Positions 5,754 through 7,158 of a DNA stretch of 7,158 bases are shown here, piece after piece. The stretch is from positions 1-7,158 of the forward strand of contig CAJMDR010000104.1 in assembly GCA_905212215.1 (NCBI GenBank), in the 5' to 3' direction. The position numbers and the translations under genes were made by a program. The stretch comes from an uncultured Porphyromonadaceae bacterium (GTDB lineage Bacteria; Bacteroidota; Bacteroidia; Bacteroidales; Muribaculaceae). The stretch's first letter is position 1. Each line of letters begins with the position of its first letter. A model generated the notes under the pieces. The model saw only the letters and a list, made by a program, of their open reading frames with translations, was not told the origin of the DNA and ran no database searches.

Positions 5754-7061
5754 TTATCTCAGCCGCAGGAACGAGTATCCGAACCGTTCTGCCGCTGCAC
5801 GTTCAAGGTCTTCACGGAATTCCGGAGCCGCAAGGCCAATCATCAGCTTGGCACGCTCTGGGAGTGATTTGCCGCGCAGGTTGGCGATGCCATGTTCCGT
5901 AACAACATAATTTGTCTGGAAGCGGGTGGTGACCACTCCTGCGCCTTCTGTGAGCACTGGTTTGATCTTGTTCATTCCCTTGTTGGTGGTCGACAGCATG
6001 GCGAGGAAGCTCAGGCCTCCTTCGCTCTGGCTGGAACCATATACAAAGTCATGCTGGCCGCCGATGCCGGAGAAGATTTTTGTGCCGATACTGTCGGCGC
6101 ATACCTGACCTGTAAGGTCTATCTCCAGGCATGAGTTGATGCTCATCACTTTCGGGTTCTGCGCTATCACGAACGGGTTGTTGGTCCATGCTACATCTTT
6201 TATGATAATGTCGCGGTTGTAGTTCATGAAATCGTAGAGCCTGCGCGAGCCGAGTGCCAGTGATGCCACGGAAACGCCTGGCATTACCTTCTTCTGCGAG
6301 TTATCGATGATTCCTTGCTCTAACAGAGGTAAAACACCATCGGTCATCGCCTCGGTGTGTAGGCCGAGGTGCTTGTGGTTGCTTAGGGCGCGGATTACGG
6401 CATTAGGTATGCCGCCGACGCCTATCTGCAATGTGGCTCCATCGGGGATATGCTCGGCGATGAAGTTGCCAATGCGTATTTCCTTTTCTGTAGGTACCGC
6501 TGTAGGAACTTCAACCAACGGCTCATCGACACGTACTGCCGCAGCCAACTTTGACATATGAATGCGGGCGTCGCCGTAGCTGTAAGGCATGTACTTGTTT
6601 ATCTGTGCTATGACGCGGTCGGCACATTCCACAGCACTTGTGGCGAGGTCAGCCGAGATACCGAAGGATACATATCCTTCCTCATCCGGTTCCGAGCAGT
6701 TGATGAGCGCTACATCCACACGGCAAGTGCCGTCGCGGAACAATGCGGGCACTTCGCCAAGAAAACGGGGTGTGGTTACGCCATAGCCGTCGGCAATCCA
6801 TTTGCGCACGGAGTTGCTTACAAAGAAGCTGTTTACAAGGAAAGTATCCTTGAACTCGGGCTTGCAGTAGGGTGCCGGACCTTTGGCCACGGCGAAAGCA
6901 GAGTACAGTGTCACATCGTGCAGTTCGTTGCCACGGTCGGCGAGGGCCTGGCACAGTGCCTCCGGAATGGAGGTGGAGCCTTGTATGTAGACATGGTCGC
7001 CGCTTTCTATGAGGCGTACTGCCTCTTCGGCGCTTACATAGTTAATTCCTGCGGTGGTCAT
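5754..7061 (-). CDS. Acetyl-CoA hydrolase/transferase family CoA-transferase (AbfT/But-like)
   Basis: Cytoplasmic class I CoA-transferase of the 4-hydroxybutyrate / butyryl-CoA:acetate type, moving CoA between acetyl-CoA and a short-chain acid through a glutamyl-CoA intermediate. Numbering from the ATG at 7061 gives 435 residues, the usual length. Motifs: IQGSTSIPEAL (26-36), PDEEGYVSFGIS (126-137), GVGGIPNA (215-222), LHTEAMTDG with the likely nucleophile E237, SGIGGQHDF (331-339) and VVTEHGIANLRGKS (386-399). The N-terminal AcetylCoA_hydro and C-terminal AcetylCoA_hyd_C halves are both complete. A TTG at 7067 would add two residues; the ATG is preferred. The start overlaps the upstream gene by 20 nt, showing an operon. 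The exact acid substrate (4-hydroxybutyrate, butyrate, succinate, propionate) cannot be read from the sequence, so no gene symbol is given. Confidence 0.9.
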   Translation of the reverse strand: MTTAGINYVSAEEAVRLIESGDHVYIQGSTSIPEALCQALADRGNELHDVTLYSAFAVAKGPAPYCKPEFKDTFLVNSFFVSNSVRKWIADGYGVTTPRFLGEVPALFRDGTCRVDVALINCSEPDEEGYVSFGISADLATSAVECADRVIAQINKYMPYSYGDARIHMSKLAAAVRVDEPLVEVPTAVPTEKEIRIGNFIAEHIPDGATLQIGVGGIPNAVIRALSNHKHLGLHTEAMTDGVLPLLEQGIIDNSQKKVMPGVSVASLALGSRRLYDFMNYNRDIIIKDVAWTNNPFVIAQNPKVMSINSCLEIDLTGQVCADSIGTKIFSGIGGQHDFVYGSSQSEGGLSFLAMLSTTNKGMNKIKPVLTEGAGVVTTRFQTNYVVTEHGIANLRGKSLPERAKLMIGLAAPEFREDLERAAAERFGYSFLRLR

Positions 7062-7158
7062 TGTCAAAGGCTTTGAGTCGGGTGTTCAGGCGGTTGAAAG
7101 CCTCGTCATTGTCAAGCATGGAGACGCAGACGCGGATGCCGTCCTGCTTAGAGCCTGT
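7042..7158 (-). CDS. C-terminal end of a probable PLP-dependent aminotransferase (partial)
   Basis: An open frame enters from the right edge and ends with TAA at 7044-7042, giving 38 residues. It contains GIRVCVSMLDNDEAFNRL, followed by NTRLKAFDN and a basic tail. A pattern of GIRV-x-VS-(x)n-N-D-(E)-x-F-x-RL close to the C-terminus is typical of fold-type I PLP enzymes, especially class V aminotransferases (compare the family's R-x-S-x-x-x-Y-N-x-x-x-D-x-x-R-L ending). The catalytic Lys and the rest lie outside the window. Overlap of its last 20 nt with the CoA-transferase start implies co-transcription and coupled translation. An amino-acid fermentation step feeding acyl-CoA exchange would fit, but this is a guess. 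The frame is well supported by the overlap arrangement; the family call is moderate. Confidence 0.5.
   Translation of the reverse strand, partial: TGSKQDGIRVCVSMLDNDEAFNRLNTRLKAFDNDHRRN

Noticed and set aside
7065..7067. TTG as start of the CoA-transferase
   Set aside because: An ATG lies two codons downstream (7061-7059) and gives the normal family length; TTG would only lengthen the overlap with the upstream gene.
6558..7076. 172-codon open frame on the plus strand across the CoA-transferase gene
   Set aside because: It lies fully antisense to a gene with clear family motifs, and its translation shows no recognisable domain; a GC-rich shadow frame.

Overview
The window looks like a piece of a Bacteroidales chromosome, perhaps a gut Muribaculaceae- or Bacteroides-like organism. 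The basis is indirect: a secreted GH20 hexosaminidase, a one-component membrane regulator with periplasmic TPRs and a cytoplasmic AraC-type domain, AT-rich leaders without clear Shine-Dalgarno sites, and an AbfT/But-type CoA-transferase. The genus call is inference. No rRNA, tRNA, CRISPR array, transposase or phage gene was found.

Layout, left to right. (1) Bases 1-311 (+) are the 3' part of a hexapeptide-repeat O-acetyltransferase, cut by the window edge and broken by a frameshift near 215. (2) Bases 312-413 are an AT-rich leader with a small hairpin and 10-bp-phased AATAAC repeats. (3) Bases 414-2387 (+) encode a secreted GH20 enzyme with an unusual HIGTDEY active-site motif and a C-terminal LamG-like domain. 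(4) One base later, 2389-3903 (+) encodes a secreted alpha/beta-hydrolase esterase. Its N-terminus carries nine in-frame 9-bp tandem repeats placed before the signal peptide. (5) Bases 3904-5646 (-) encode the TPR-TM-AraC regulator, which abuts the esterase stop to stop with no intergenic base. (6) Bases 5647-5753 hold a strong terminator hairpin. (7) Bases 5754-7061 (-) encode the CoA-transferase. (8) Its start overlaps by 20 nt the end of an upstream gene (7042 to the window edge, -), probably a PLP-dependent aminotransferase.

How the genes may work together: GH20 and the esterase look translationally coupled and both are exported, so they plausibly trim and deacylate the same amino-sugar glycan in the periplasm or at the cell surface. 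The convergent membrane regulator could sense a periplasmic signal and control them, but nothing in the sequence proves this. No SusC/SusD genes are visible, so this is not a complete polysaccharide-utilisation locus within the window. The aminotransferase/CoA-transferase pair is a separate metabolic transcription unit (amino-acid or short-chain-acid fermentation), closed by its own terminator.

The least ordinary structure is the 9-bp repeat array coding an extended n-region of the esterase signal peptide. No clearly new multi-gene defence or mobile system is visible.
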